Shown in pieces: positions 23,100 to 35,300 of a stretch of 64,000 nucleotides of DNA. The notes beneath the pieces were generated by a model. The model was given only the letters and a program-made list of their open reading frames with translations. It searched no databases and was not told the origin of the DNA. A program made the translations under genes and the position numbers. The DNA is from Bryoerythrophyllum caledonicum (lineage: Eukaryota; Streptophyta; Bryopsida; Pottiales; Pottiaceae). Location of the stretch: assembly GCA_963971425.1 (NCBI GenBank), contig OZ020515.1, forward strand, positions 11,424,291 to 11,488,290, in the 5' to 3' direction. How positions within the stretch are numbered: the stretch's first letter is position 1; every line of letters begins with the position of its first letter.

Positions 23100-23990
23100 T
23101 TAACCCTTAAACACCGAAGCCTCTGACCGTGGAAGAATCCCAATTTCCATTAAACTCTATGCTCTAATTTCTCATTCAATATACGTGGAAATTTTTTTAA
23201 TTCATTTTGTAGAGATGAAATCACATGTTCTCATTATGTTATGAAAATCATAGATTTTTTAGTAAAAGAATGAAATTATTGTGATTTTCTGAAGAAAAAG
23301 TGAATTAAATTCATATTAAATACAAATTTTGCTAAATAATTCTGAAATTTCACCAAAGGTGCACATCGTAGTGCCAAAACCTCTGGTGTAAATGAGACTT
23401 CCATGTTCAGCTAAAAATAGAATATTTGTTATAGTTCAAAATTTTGAATTGCTATAGCTTATTCAATTTTATGTATTTTTCAAATTTTCAAATTGGAATG
23501 GAAACTAGACTTTATAAACTTCATTTTGTTAGTTATACTCAAGTTCAAAAAATATCAATATAATTGATCAAATTCAGTTTTATAGCTAAAGCTAGAAGTT
23601 TCTAAGATCCACTATATTAAGATCCGTATTACAAACATTTTCTTTCTCAGATAAAACTTGATTACCTCAATGAGAAAAGTTCCATCATCATCTTATGCTT
23701 ATGCATTCAATATATTCTTCACCAAAAAAAAAAGGATGAAAAATGACCATTTACATCAGTGTTCATCCCCAATGTCATCCGAAAGCTAGAAAGTGGTTGC
23801 TTCCACGTTTAAGGGTTAACGTTAACCTAACAACAATCTATGATTTTTGTGACGTAATGAGAACATGTGATTTCATTTCTGAAAATGAAATTCAAAAATT
23901 TCCAGTTATATTGAATGAAACATTACAGCACAAAGTTGAATGGAAATTGGGATTCTTCCACGGTCATAGGCTGCGGCATTTAAGGATTAT
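23100..23990. mobile_element. Foldback MITE with long inverted arms
   Basis: TTAA at 23100-23103 is followed by CCCTTAAACACCGAAGCC. The arm 23100-23275 is repeated in reverse at about 23828-23990 (GACCGTGGAAGAATCCCAAT on both arms), giving terminal inverted repeats of about 170 bp. The right end has decayed from TTAAGGGTTAA to TTAAGGATTAT. A second TTTAAGGGTTAA at 23808-23817 lies inside the right arm. It encodes no protein. Confidence 0.7.
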
Positions 23991-24056
23991 TCCAATTGGA
24001 GGAAATTGATTGTCCAATCAGAAGATGAGTGGTTGTTGTGAGTGGTGAACAACAAA

Positions 24057-25007
24057 TTAACCCCTAAAGGCCCAAGAGTCCCCTTGGGGGACTCTTGAAA
24101 GTTTGGGCAGGTTCCTATGGTGTCAATTTATAACATTTCTTTTTTAATTTTTTATCGTAGATGGACATTGCTAAGAGCTTTGTGTGAGTCCAATTTTTTC
24201 CTCTATCCAAAATTTTATGAAAAAGTTATAGGGTTTTGAATTTCAAATGGGGAGACTGGGCACGTCGGGCAACTCTAAAAACTTTTGCTAGGACAATCTA
24301 TTGAATGTGAGATTCTCAATTATTGCATACAATATTATTTCCTTTCATATTGTAAGAAAAAATCTCTTGTCTTAAGTGGAAAATAGCATAATAATCTAAG
24401 TCAAACATATTCACACATTGTCACACTTTGTCGGGCAATATACCAAAAAAACTTCTTCTTTTCCACATAAAACTTAGAGATCTTCATATTTCTCACATTT
24501 TGTTTTTTCTATCACAAGTTGTTCAACAACTTCTTACTGATCATTCAGATTATCATTCTAAAACATATTTAGTTCATAAAAAAATAAAACGGGAATTGGC
24601 AATTTTTGAACCTCCACTCCTTTCACAGTTGTTTTGAATATGCTACACCCCTTTTCTACCTTTAAAAATTGGTGCACAAGGAAATAACATTGTGGTTAAC
24701 ATGATGGTAGTATTTTCAAACCTTGTGTAGTGCAAAAGTTTGATACCAGGTGTAGTCAAAGTCTGTTGATCCACTCAAAGCAAGGAAGTATAAGAACGGT
24801 TTTCTTTACTTCAAACACTATAATCTTTCAATCCGTGCGGTCAAAGTTTATGAAATTTTGTGAAGATGTTAATGAATAAGTCTTAATTTAGATCCTATGA
24901 TTTTTTGTAGAAATAAAAGGTTTTGATTACCTCATTACTCATTGCACTAAAACGAGCAGTTTTGAAGTGTTTTTGGTGTGAAAGAGCCTTTGGCCTTTAG
25001 GGGTTAA
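24057..25007 (-). mobile_element. Mite-L, complete copy with TTAA flanks
   Basis: Flanked by TTAA at 24057-24060 and 25004-25007, with terminal inverted repeats CCCCTAAAGGCC and GGCCTTTAGGGG. About 950 bp, no coding capacity. Reverse orientation relative to the copies at 15007 and 59602. The TTAA target and CCCCTAAAG ends match the piggyBac element at 45130-50524. Confidence 0.82.
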
Positions 25008-25053
25008 AGTAAGTTTTTTGAAGTGTTTTTGGTGTGAAAGAGCCTTTGGCCTT
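24962..25053 (+). repeat. 46-bp tandem duplication of the MITE end
   Basis: The last part of the MITE plus its flank is repeated with a 46-bp period, so that GGCCTTTAGGGGTTAAAGTA occurs ending near 25010 and again near 25056. The element therefore has two consecutive right ends, each with TTAA. Confidence 0.8.
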
Positions 25054-26527
25054 TAGGGGTTAAAGTAAGTTTTTTGAAGAATTTATCTAAAAATTAGAGG
25101 AAAAAATAATAATTTATTATTTAGAAGTGCATATTTTTTAAGAATTAAAACAATAGAAAAGGTAGAAGTGGAATGTATTACCATGAAAACCGACATAATT
25201 TTAATGTTGCATCCATCACCATGGATCTTTGACTTATTGAAGAATATCTATTTTCAAAATTATGCATGTCAAGAATGAAAAGAGTTAAAAAGGATAGTAC
25301 CGATGAAGTTCGATTTCATCCAGCTTTAGAGCTATTACTTTTACTCCTTCAGCTTCGTCATTAGTATCTCCTTTTCTACAACCATTCTAGTTCCTCTCCT
25401 ATATGGTTGTTCACAGCCCCTCCCCTTCCTAGTCATGCTCAATCCCTCTTGTTCCACTTATTTTCATGAACTTGTTCCAATTTTTCGGTCTTCTAAAACA
25501 TAGATGGATAGCAAGTTTAAAAACAAAGAAGAATGAAGTTAGAAGCATTAGAATTGATTGCCTTCAAATTGTGTGCTCTCTTGAAGGGAAGTATGACAAG
25601 GAGTTCCATAATTAACAATATAGGGTTTTTGTTTCATGCTGCATTTTTTTCAAATCTTTTATTGCTATCATTGGCTTTTCATCATTTTCCATTTGATTTG
25701 CATTTGTTTCTCAACGGTCAGGATATAACCCTTCATTATATGATGTTTTGTGAAGAGTGATTCAAATTGATAGGAGCAAATGTGGTTGAATTTGCAATGA
25801 AGAAATTTGAAAAATCAACAAAAGTTAGCAAGATAAGTGCTTGAGTGTGTATAGTTCCACTTACTTATTATACAGATTGTTGAGAAGTTTCCTTAGTTTT
25901 TCTGGATTAGAATCTGCACTATCTTCAAGCTAATTTTGAAGCTGTGTTTATTAGGGCTAAATCAAATTTCAAACATGATGGAGGGAATTGCAAGACTTAG
26001 ATTTGTTGTTAGGTAATATAGCCAACGACCTAGAAGGAAAGGAAACTTTAAAAAGGACGGGTGCTAGCGACTTTGCTGCTAGAATTGAAGACCCACATAA
26101 TGTATGTTGTCAAATTTTTGATGTCATTTGTTCTTGGCGACCTATCATTTGAATTGTTCTCAACAATTTCATGCCTATTGGCATAGTAAATGTTCATTTA
26201 TAGTTGCTGGAAAAAACAACAAATTCTTGTCAAAAGATTGGTGCAATTTCTAATGCTGTGGTGGTGAGCATTAGAAATCTTCTTCATTTCAACTTTCAAA
26301 TGCCACAGCAAAGCATTTCAAGGTTCTAAAATCTCTTGCAAACTATGTTTACAGCAAGATGTTGTGGGCACAAAGTAGACTTAATCATTGCTACATGTAG
26401 TGATCAAAAAGCTCATACTAAATATCTAATATAAATAATTGTAAAGTGGTTTTTCTCAACACGCAAAAACACCTAAGTCCACCCTCAATATTGAGTTTGT
26501 TTTAGGGGATGGTCAATTCGTCTAGTA
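25054..26527. other. AT-rich intergenic DNA
   Basis: No gene, RNA gene or repeat that I can support. The 75-codon frame at 25533-25760 has no recognisable domain and is not called. Confidence 0.5.
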
Positions 26528-27649
26528 TTAACCTCTAAAATCCCAAGCGTTTTCCCTCATGAAACACTCTAAAACTGCCATCATCAACAAGTGGCAACGA
26601 AATCTAACATTAAAGTCTAATTTTAGACTTTTAAACATACAATCTTAAAATAGACACGTATATGAACTTACAATACAAATTTGGTTGCAATCCACCGCAC
26701 GGATGTGAAGATTATAGCATTTGAAGTGCAAAGAAAAGTATTTTTCCCCCCTTGCCTGGCAAGGTCAGCCTACTTTGACTAGGTATATCTTCTAGTTTTA
26801 CATTGAAATGTGATCAAATCTTTTATCAATATGAGTGATATGTTGTTAGCTATTTGTGTGCAAAATTTGAGGTCAATTTGAGGGGTAATAGATGTAGAAA
26901 TATACACTTTAGTGAAAGGGGGTACAAAATGTTGACAATTACTACGTAAGTGATATGAAATTGTTTGTTTCATACAAGTTGTTGCATTTGAGGATCCCAA
27001 TGGTGGAAACTTTCAATTTATTTTTTCACTAATTTTAGAAAAAGAAACGACTAAAAATAATAAAATCCACAATTTTCATAAATATATGGAATAAATAAAG
27101 CATTATGGAAAAGGACAGTGCTTGAAATTGGGTGGCCAATTTGTCCCGTCATTGACCACCCTTGCAACTGGACAGAGCAAAAAAAATAAAAAGATAAAAA
27201 TAAAATAAATAAAAAAATTTGGCCGGTCTGCTTCTGGCGCAGGATGCTGGCAGGCCAATTGACGGCTGATTGTTTGCCCTTTTTTTAAAAATTATTTTAA
27301 CAACTCTTTTAATAATTTTCAATGATTTTTCTACTTGGACTTCGTGCATAGAAGTCTGGATTCCTTTCCTTGCCCCTTCTGTCCCTAAATTCTACCCCTT
27401 TTTTCTCCTCAAATTGCATTGGTTGACATGGCTGCCCTTATAGTCCAGACTCCCCATTTTGACCTTTGAAGGCTAATAACTTTTGAACCAAAAGTCCAAA
27501 ATCATATTTGAAAAATTCCCCATATAGATTTCTTAAAGGACACTGCAGTGTAAAATTTTCATAAAAATCGAAGTATTTTTTCAACTCAAAGTTACATGCC
27601 CAAAATCCAAAACGTACCAGATTGGTACACTTGGGCTTTTAGGGATTAA
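26528..27649 (+). mobile_element. TTAA-flanked element of 1.1 kb, Mite-L relative
   Basis: TTAA at 26528-26531 followed by CCTCTAAAATCCCAAGCG; right end CACTTGGGCTTTTAGGGA followed by TTAA at 27646-27649. The left arm shares blocks with the Mite-L copy at 59602 (AAAACTGCCA, TTGGTTGCAATCCACCGCACGG split across both). The interior is different from Mite-L, so it may be a chimera. No intact ORF. Confidence 0.68.
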
Positions 27650-28914
27650 GTAATTGGACTTTAATTCTATTATAAAAGCTCTCTTCTATTGACTTTAATA
27701 CTTAAGTTTAAATCTAAACTTTAAGGATTTAGGTTGGTTATGCATCACTCTTAAGGAATCACTTGTTAATTAAATCCAAGGAATTAAGTGCCTAGAAGGA
27801 ACATTTTTCCTTTTTTTCAATTTGTGCATGTGCCCAACCGTGAAGACTCCTAACCTATGCCTAGATAGGCCAATGGAAGCTTCCATTGAGGTTCATTGCA
27901 AATTCCTTAATTAAGTTCGTTTAGAATTCATGCAATAAAGCTTTCTCCAATATCAATTCTCAAATCACGTCCCTTCTAACATACAGGTTAGTCTCAAACA
28001 AACATACAAAATTAGATTAAGTCTAAGGAGCTCTCATCACGTTCACTTAACTTAACTCTAATAGGCCTCAATCACACGAGTCACGTAAGTAAATTAGCCT
28101 ACCTTAAGGAATCTCTTTTACCAAGGCTAGACCTAATTCTACTTATGAACATACTCACAACACTCTTAACATGCCATGCATCAAGATATGCCACTCTTGA
28201 TGATTTGTGATGTTACTGGCCATAAGAATAACTCTCGTACTCTTATGCTCCTTAAGTTCTATCACTCTTACTTAAGTTCTGATCAAGTGCTCATGCATTC
28301 CTGAGAATATTGCATTAAGCCACTGATTTATGCATTAACTCTCACAAGTCTCACACACACTTATGAGGTCTTTCCTTAAGTATTTACACTCCTACTTAAG
28401 GTCTTAACTTATGCTTTCACTTACAATCAAGTTTGGATTAAGTTATTTTAATCACATACTCATAAAATCACACTTCCATATGAGTAATTCTTACACATCC
28501 AAGGTCATGCCACTTGACCTAAATGATTAGGGTATTTCCTTAATTTCTACAATGAAGACCTAATATATAATGCACCTATGCATAGGACTTAACTCACACT
28601 ATTAAGACCTAATGCATACAAGTACAAAACATTAACACAAAACAACACAAAATAATACAATAACAATGTATTAAATAAACAAGGACTCTTACAACCATTA
28701 AGAGCTCCTTTACTAACTTTCTCCTTAAGCTCAAGGAGCAATTTTTCATATTTAATCTGAAAGGTGCCAACTTGATACAAAATTTTAATAGCTCAAAAAT
28801 CATCTAGGCCCTCAAATATATTGTAAAGTATGTGGTATTTGTTATGGGTTGGGTCAAAACTATTAATCGGATGAACTTACCGATATATTACTTTCGTTGG
28901 TGTACATTAACGCA
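27650..28914. other. Intergenic DNA rich in CTTAAG-type words
   Basis: Words such as ACTTAAG, CCTTAAGG and CTTATG recur through 27720-28600 without a fixed period. It lies just downstream of the ankyrin gene, so its 3' UTR may extend into 28700-28914. No other gene seen. Confidence 0.45.
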
Positions 28915-31900
28915 TCATACAGGAGCCGAATTTCCTATATTACCAGCTGACTCCTTGTCGTTCGATAATCTCTGCGACACCATAAAAAAATAAGTCATGA
29001 GCAAGACCAAGATGATTCCGGTCCAGTGTTAAAAGGCAACAATTATTGAATTCGGTGATAGAAAACTGTGTTCCCGTATACCAACTCTAAAACAGGGAAC
29101 AAGCGTGAAGAAATTCAAGCACCTACTATGAAAGTATGACCACAGGAAATCAATCAATATTTTCGTGCAGGGAGGAGAGCATAATTCTAACAGAGAAGAG
29201 CACTTTTACATCATTTGAGTAAGATTTCATACCAGTTGGCCTTTCTTGAGGAGTTTGACAACGTGGTAGTAAAGAAAACCTTTTCCATATGATAGCGCAA
29301 TATCAAGGGAAGTGTTCCCATTCTGCAACGTTAACATGCCAAAGAGTGAGTTCAAAGTAGAAAAGTAGAACTTAATGCATGAACAAAGGCTGTCAAGGTC
29401 AAGGACTATACCTTGTTCTTTATATTAGTGTCAGCACCCCTATTAAGAAGAAGCTTGATTACATCTAATCGTCCACTCTGTACAGCTATGTGAAGAGGCG
29501 TCCACCCATCCTGCAAACTCAACGGCAAGCACGTCAGTTTGAACTAAGCTATTCCGGAGATGTGACAATTATGTGAAACAAATCGTGACGTGCTAAATTT
29601 TGAAAAAGTTTCGCTTTTGCATAACCCAAACTCGGAATACGACAACGGCATTCAAGGGATTGTATTGATGAATCTATCAATATTGTCGCAATTGTAAACA
29701 GACCAATGAAGAACTTGCATCTAAACATGCTGAAAATACAACCAAAGCGTGCAAGATAATCTACATATTCAGCAGATAAGCAATTAGTTGTACTGGGTCA
29801 AACATTACTCCTACAATAAGTAAGGTGTCGAGAGCAGGATCCTACATTATCACAAGCATTAACGTCGGCATTTTGACGCAGCAAGGCTTTTATGGCGAAA
29901 GTGTTGGAACTTCGTGTTGCATAATGCAGAACACTAGCCCCATCCTGCAGTCCAAAGACCACATCCGCATTTGAATTAGCGAAAGATTGACAGAGTATTA
30001 ATAGAAATCCAGCATACACGGCATTGAAATAGGACAATTGAGCTTTTCTATCACCCTGGAGTTCCAAATCTCCAGATAATCGCTACTAATAACAATAGGT
30101 AGCTTGGATTATACTGCTCGAATACTATCTAGATATAAACCTGGAACATTCTCAAGGCAGAGGAAAAACAAGCGAGTGACGTATGTGATACTTTTAGGCA
30201 ACGCAAAGGGAAATGTAGACTTCTGGAGTTTGAAAATTGTCAGGTTGGGCACATATTGAAGTTACTAACCTTGTCAACAGCATTAGCGTGTGCACCGAAT
30301 TTTAGCAAAAAACGAATTATTGCATCCCGCCCACAAATGACAGCCCAATGCAGTTCTGTGAATCCATCCTGAAATAACGCCAATTTCAAAGGCAACTCAG
30401 TAAGCACCAAAAGTGATTTCAACAATATCAACGGTAAACTAGAGGAGCCCCTTATTGGAAGATGACTTGATCGGCAAATGACAACTGAACTAAGTGCATT
30501 CTCGATAAACTCTCTTCTTCAAGAGTATCTGTGAAAACCGCAGCCCATAGCACATAACTTTCTCAACATAAATTCTAGTTTAATATTTCACACATGAATA
30601 TATAAACGTCAAGGACTCTTTGTTCGGATGAACTTACCATGTCCCGTGAATTTACGTCAACACCGTGCCTTAACAGCATGTCCACATGTTTGATTTGCCC
30701 CGATGCCGAAAACGTATGCAAGGGATTCCACTTTTTCTGCAATGCATTATAGAACAAACAGTTAGGTTCCTGCTTCAAAAACTACCAGTTCAAATGCGGC
30801 TTATGAATAGTTGCATACTACACAGCGTAGGCTTAATATAATTATAGAAACTTCAACGATATTGTACGACTACATGCGGAAGGCTTAACCTCCAGGGAAG
30901 AACTAAGTGAGAAGACCCTAGAAGGGAGAATAGACGCTCACAGAGGTGATTGTTGAGAGCTCGGGAGTAACAGTTCTGAAACGATCGCTTTCCTCCTCGG
31001 TCATTAGTTTATACGACTCCTGGATCCAATTCAGAATGTTAATTCGTTGTCACAAGAACCTTCATAGGCGTGATAGCATAACAGCTGACAGGCCTCGAGC
31101 CTTACCCCGTTTTCGTCGTTGCTACCTTCTATGTTTGTCTCTGCTGATCGTGGTTGCTCAACCATTTCATCAACTGACAGTTGACTAGCCATCCCCTGGA
31201 ACGAACATTATTGAGGTTTAATGGACATTATAATTTCATATCAGTTCAAGAACAGGGCGGTTATTAACATTATAGTTGATAACCTTGTAAAAGTGTTAGA
31301 TGATTACACATTCACAAATGTACATAAACAGTAAATAAATTTGACAGGTTCAACCCACCAAGACCATGGGCAATGATCAATTAGAGTACATTAACATTGC
31401 TACATATATTGTTCACATAAACGTTGCACAGCTGACTTACCTTCATGACAATTTTCAGCAATTTGACTACTTCAAAGTACCTAAACTCTTTGCCGTAAGA
31501 CAGCGCCATATCAAGAGGGGTATTTCCGTCCTGTTAATTCACCATGCAAGTCCATGAGATTCACAAAATTTCTGCATATGAACAAGACCGAGATAATCTA
31601 ACAAGCAAATCAACAAACCAACAGACAAAGCATGTAAGGGGGAAAAGATAGATGTTAATCAAGATGCATTGCCTGGTTTCGAACGGTAGGGTCAGCACCC
31701 CGAGCTAAAAGAAGATTAACTACATCCGTGCGTCCACCCTGTACAGCTACATGAAGCGGTGTCCAGCCTTCCTGTAGAACCACACAAAATCATGTAACGT
31801 CAACACAATGAAATCGAACCGTTCTCAAAGAAAAAAGCCGCAAACTCATCAGCGACCAACCCGCTGAAAATTTGACCATAAACAACGTATTCGCAAAAAT

Positions 31901-33948
31901 AGTAATGATGAAAGAATAATAAATTTCCTTTCTAGTATAGTAGACGCACATTGTCGCGTGCATTGATGTCAGCGTCGTGCCGAAGCATAGCCTTGATTGC
32001 ATAGGTATTCGCAAGACGTGCTGCATGATGCAAAACAGTAGCCCCATCCTGCATACAAAGGACAAGCTGGTAAGACACTCTGTAACATTCCTGACTAGCT
32101 CCCGTCGCTGAGAGCTTTTTGCGGTCGCCAAAGAAACATAGCACGCCTGACTCACACACGATTAAAGAAAACCGTGAAAACGGTTGCAAACAGCATGAGC
32201 AATTGGGAACTTCATACATCGCCGGTATGAAAATCAAAAGGGAAGACAGAGACTTAAGAAGTGCTAACTACGATACTCGTTTTACCCAAAAGGGGGGCGG
32301 GGGGGGCGCGAAACGTAACCTTGTCTGCAACTGTAATGAGATCTTCAGTTTTCAACAAATACCGAAGTATGCTATCTCGAGCACCACCACAAATAGCAGC
32401 CCAGTGCAACACTGTGAAACCGTCCTGAAACACAATGCACCACAATGAAGCTTGCGCACAAGTTTGTGATACACTCTCCTCTACAGTACGGAACTTCTTT
32501 GCTCGTCACTATATCGCATCATTGCATTAAAAGGCAATTCAGAGAGAATTAGTACCACATCTTGCGCATTAATATCACTGCCACGCCTCAAAAGCAAATC
32601 CATTTGGTTAATTTGGCCTGATGCAGCAAAAGTGTGCAAAGGATTCCATTTTTTCTGCAAAGCATCAAATTTGAATCATTGTCAGATTTTTGCATGTTCC
32701 TAGTTTCAGCGAGAAAAACACTGACGGCAAGTCCCCAATTCTTGGTAAGTGGAGGTGACCACAGAATTTGGGTGAAACAGCTAGAAATCGGATATGAATA
32801 TTTGATAGTGATTGTATCAAGTGGAATCAAATTTGAGAGGAGAGCTAGATACTCGAAGTAACATGGACGTTCATTGGATGCTCACCGAAGTAATTTTTGC
32901 GAAAATGACTTCGGTAATCTTAAGTAGAGCCTTCTCCTCTGCGGTCAAAAGTTTTGAACCTGACACCTCCTGCAACAACACAGATATGATTGAATCTAAG
33001 AACAATCTCGCGAGTCCCCACCTATAGTTAGGCGGTAAAGAAATAGACAAATAATTAGATAAATAAGATACTATTCCAATACAAACTGGACAGAGCAATT
33101 TACTGTTATGCTTGAAGTGCAACTAACAACTCGTTCAAATGAAGGACTTTCCAGACACAAAACCTTTGGAGTGTCCAGAAAAGCCCCAGGAAAGGCACCT
33201 AAAGCCTTACCATATTTTCAACATCGTGTGACTTCTTAGACGATTCGGCTGATGGTTGGCGCTCACCAAGTTTCCCAACTGACAGCATCCGCGACATGTC
33301 CTCGAAAGTTGCGTTACCAAGAACTGCGCGGGGATTCATCGGTGTTGCCCGCTTCACAGAGGCAGAAACGTCTGCGTCCCGATGACCAATTCTATCGTAT
33401 CAGTGCATAGAATAGAAGTACCCGCTTACCAAGGGCATCAAAACAATCTCTGAACTGTAGTTCAAGGGATATTGAGAAGCCAATGAAGCAATCCGAGAAG
33501 GAGAATATTCATAAGAAAATACGCAATCTTCAATTGTGAAAGAAGTTAGAGGCTCACCAGGAGTTTTTTCGGGCACCAGGGGACCGTCCTCGTCATCAGA
33601 AGCATCGGTAGTTACATCCTCCGGAAGCACCCGGGGAAAGAACTTCTGCTTATACACCTCCCTACCGGCGATTTGCTTCTCCAGCAGCATTCGCTCACGC
33701 TCCTGCCTTTCTCTAGCTCTCCTTACAAGAAGATCCAGCGTCTCCCGTTTCCTCTGCTTCTTTGACTTCGACAACTCTTGCTGAACTGCCCTCCACTCTT
33801 GTGGAATCAACCCCGAAGACTCAGCCACTTCGTCCTCCGTTTCGCTTTCATCCTCTGGCAACACTGGTGCCGGAAATAAATCCTCAAACATCCCATCTTC
33901 CTCCTCAAACCCGGGCACACTATTCAATACACCAAAAACACCAGACAT
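28915..33948 (-). CDS. Ankyrin-repeat protein, AKRP/EMB506-like, with duplicated repeat block
   Basis: Sixteen exons join into 1,839 coding bases (612 residues). Exons: 33948-33558, 33371-33211, 32969-32886, 32654-32556, 32424-32320, 32048-31950, 31771-31673, 31530-31441, 31195-31106, 31019-30942, 30736-30638, 30368-30270, 29944-29846, 29510-29412, 29322-29233, 28971-28915. The N-terminus is acidic ([20 protein letters not shown]) and then basic and coiled ([19 protein letters not shown]). A linker [10 protein letters not shown] precedes repeats beginning [44 protein letters not shown] and [10 protein letters not shown]. This order matches plant AKRP/EMB506, ankyrin proteins needed for chloroplast and embryo development. 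The linker plus five repeats then occurs a second time (exons 10-15), so there are ten repeats where I expect five. Ankyrin repeats bind partner proteins. Start chosen at the ATG giving [11 protein letters not shown] did not see a convincing transit peptide, so plastid location is uncertain. Splice sites were chosen by eye. Confidence 0.85.
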
Positions 33949-35300
33949 ATCAAACCTACGTACAAACACTCCAAAGCCTCACCACAAACAAGTCAAAATT
34001 CTCTGAAAGTACTTCCGAACATGGAAAACCACCAGGATGAGTGCAGGCGCTGCGCACCTACAATCATAATCGGGAACAGCGGAGTTCATAGCCGCCCGCG
34101 CCACTAGCTTCGTGCTGCTACTACTGCAAATAAAGTCCACACGCAGACCGTAAGACGGGGAGTGCAACCGCCAAAGCATGAATTTTTATTTTATTTTTAA
34201 AAAGCGGTGACTTGTAAACTGATATGTCGTGGCGCAATCTCAAAATGTCTCCAACAGAGAGTACACCCACACATCACTGTTCCCAGACTCAACAATTCAT
34301 CATCCGAAAAATCATAGCATATTAAATTCAGATAACACGCCCTAAAGATAGTCAGTACAACGCTTAAACCATAGAAACTGAGAATGCAGAGACTTAAGAA
34401 CCAACACACTGCAGCGCGCAATGAGCGCTTCCTCCAGGCGCGTGCTCACAAACGAAAACAATCCAAAGTAGATATGCAAGTCACCGTACAGACACAGTTT
34501 GAATTCATTTTGTCCACCAATCTAGAAGCTTGCTCTTCTATATTTTTTTTCCAGCAAATTACTCATAGAAATCCACGTTTAAAGAGAATATCTAAAATTC
34601 AATGAACAGACTCTAAAATTTGCCGCTGAAAACATTGGAAGCCCTTCACCACATGAGTCTATTGAAGTGGTGATTATTGTGCGGTGATTAAGAGCTTCTC
34701 CAAAATACTTTGTGGTGCCTGTGTGATGTTAGAACGTGTGCCTTAATATCCTTAAAGCCAAGAGTACCTACAAAGCCTCAAAAGGTCGCCAAGAAAGTCG
34801 ATAAGATTGCCCGAGCACAGAAATTAAAAATGCGGAGACCTGTGCACCAATACATAGCGGCCTCACAGCCTACACAAATTCATCATCCTAAATTCAACGC
34901 CACATGCCAGAGCAAGCAAGAATCCTAAAACGGCCACGACAATCAACGCAACTGCCAAACCTCCGCCTCCTCAAAACCTACGGAACGTCGTCATCCTCAA
35001 ACGAACTGAAACCCTAGCAAGAGGTACTTACACGGCAGGGCAAGCTCTGGTCAGCAGCGAAGGCAAGCAACTGGCGGAGCTCCAGGCCTGCACCTGCAGC
35101 TGCTGGTGCGGCGTCGCCACCATGGCCACGTTCGCCATCATCGCAGCATTCGCCATCACCGCAGCATGCACCATTCCGAGGCTGCGCAACACCAACTCCT
35201 CGCTCGCTGCTGCAGCTTCAATCCAACACTTGAATGCTCGTCGCTCTCACTCGACCTGTGCTTGACGCCAAAAACACAATCTCTTGGTTAGAGTGGATGA
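33949..35300. promoter_or_regulatory. Upstream region of the ankyrin gene
   Basis: Region between the ankyrin start codon and AT-rich DNA. It is likely to hold the promoter and 5' UTR, possibly with a leader exon near 35000-35290, where GC content rises and CATCGC-type words repeat (35100-35180). I could not place a TATA box or a transcription start. Confidence 0.35.

Noticed and set aside
33949-33969. Start of the ankyrin protein at 33969
   Set aside because: The codon there is GTG, not ATG; the first ATG is at 33948.
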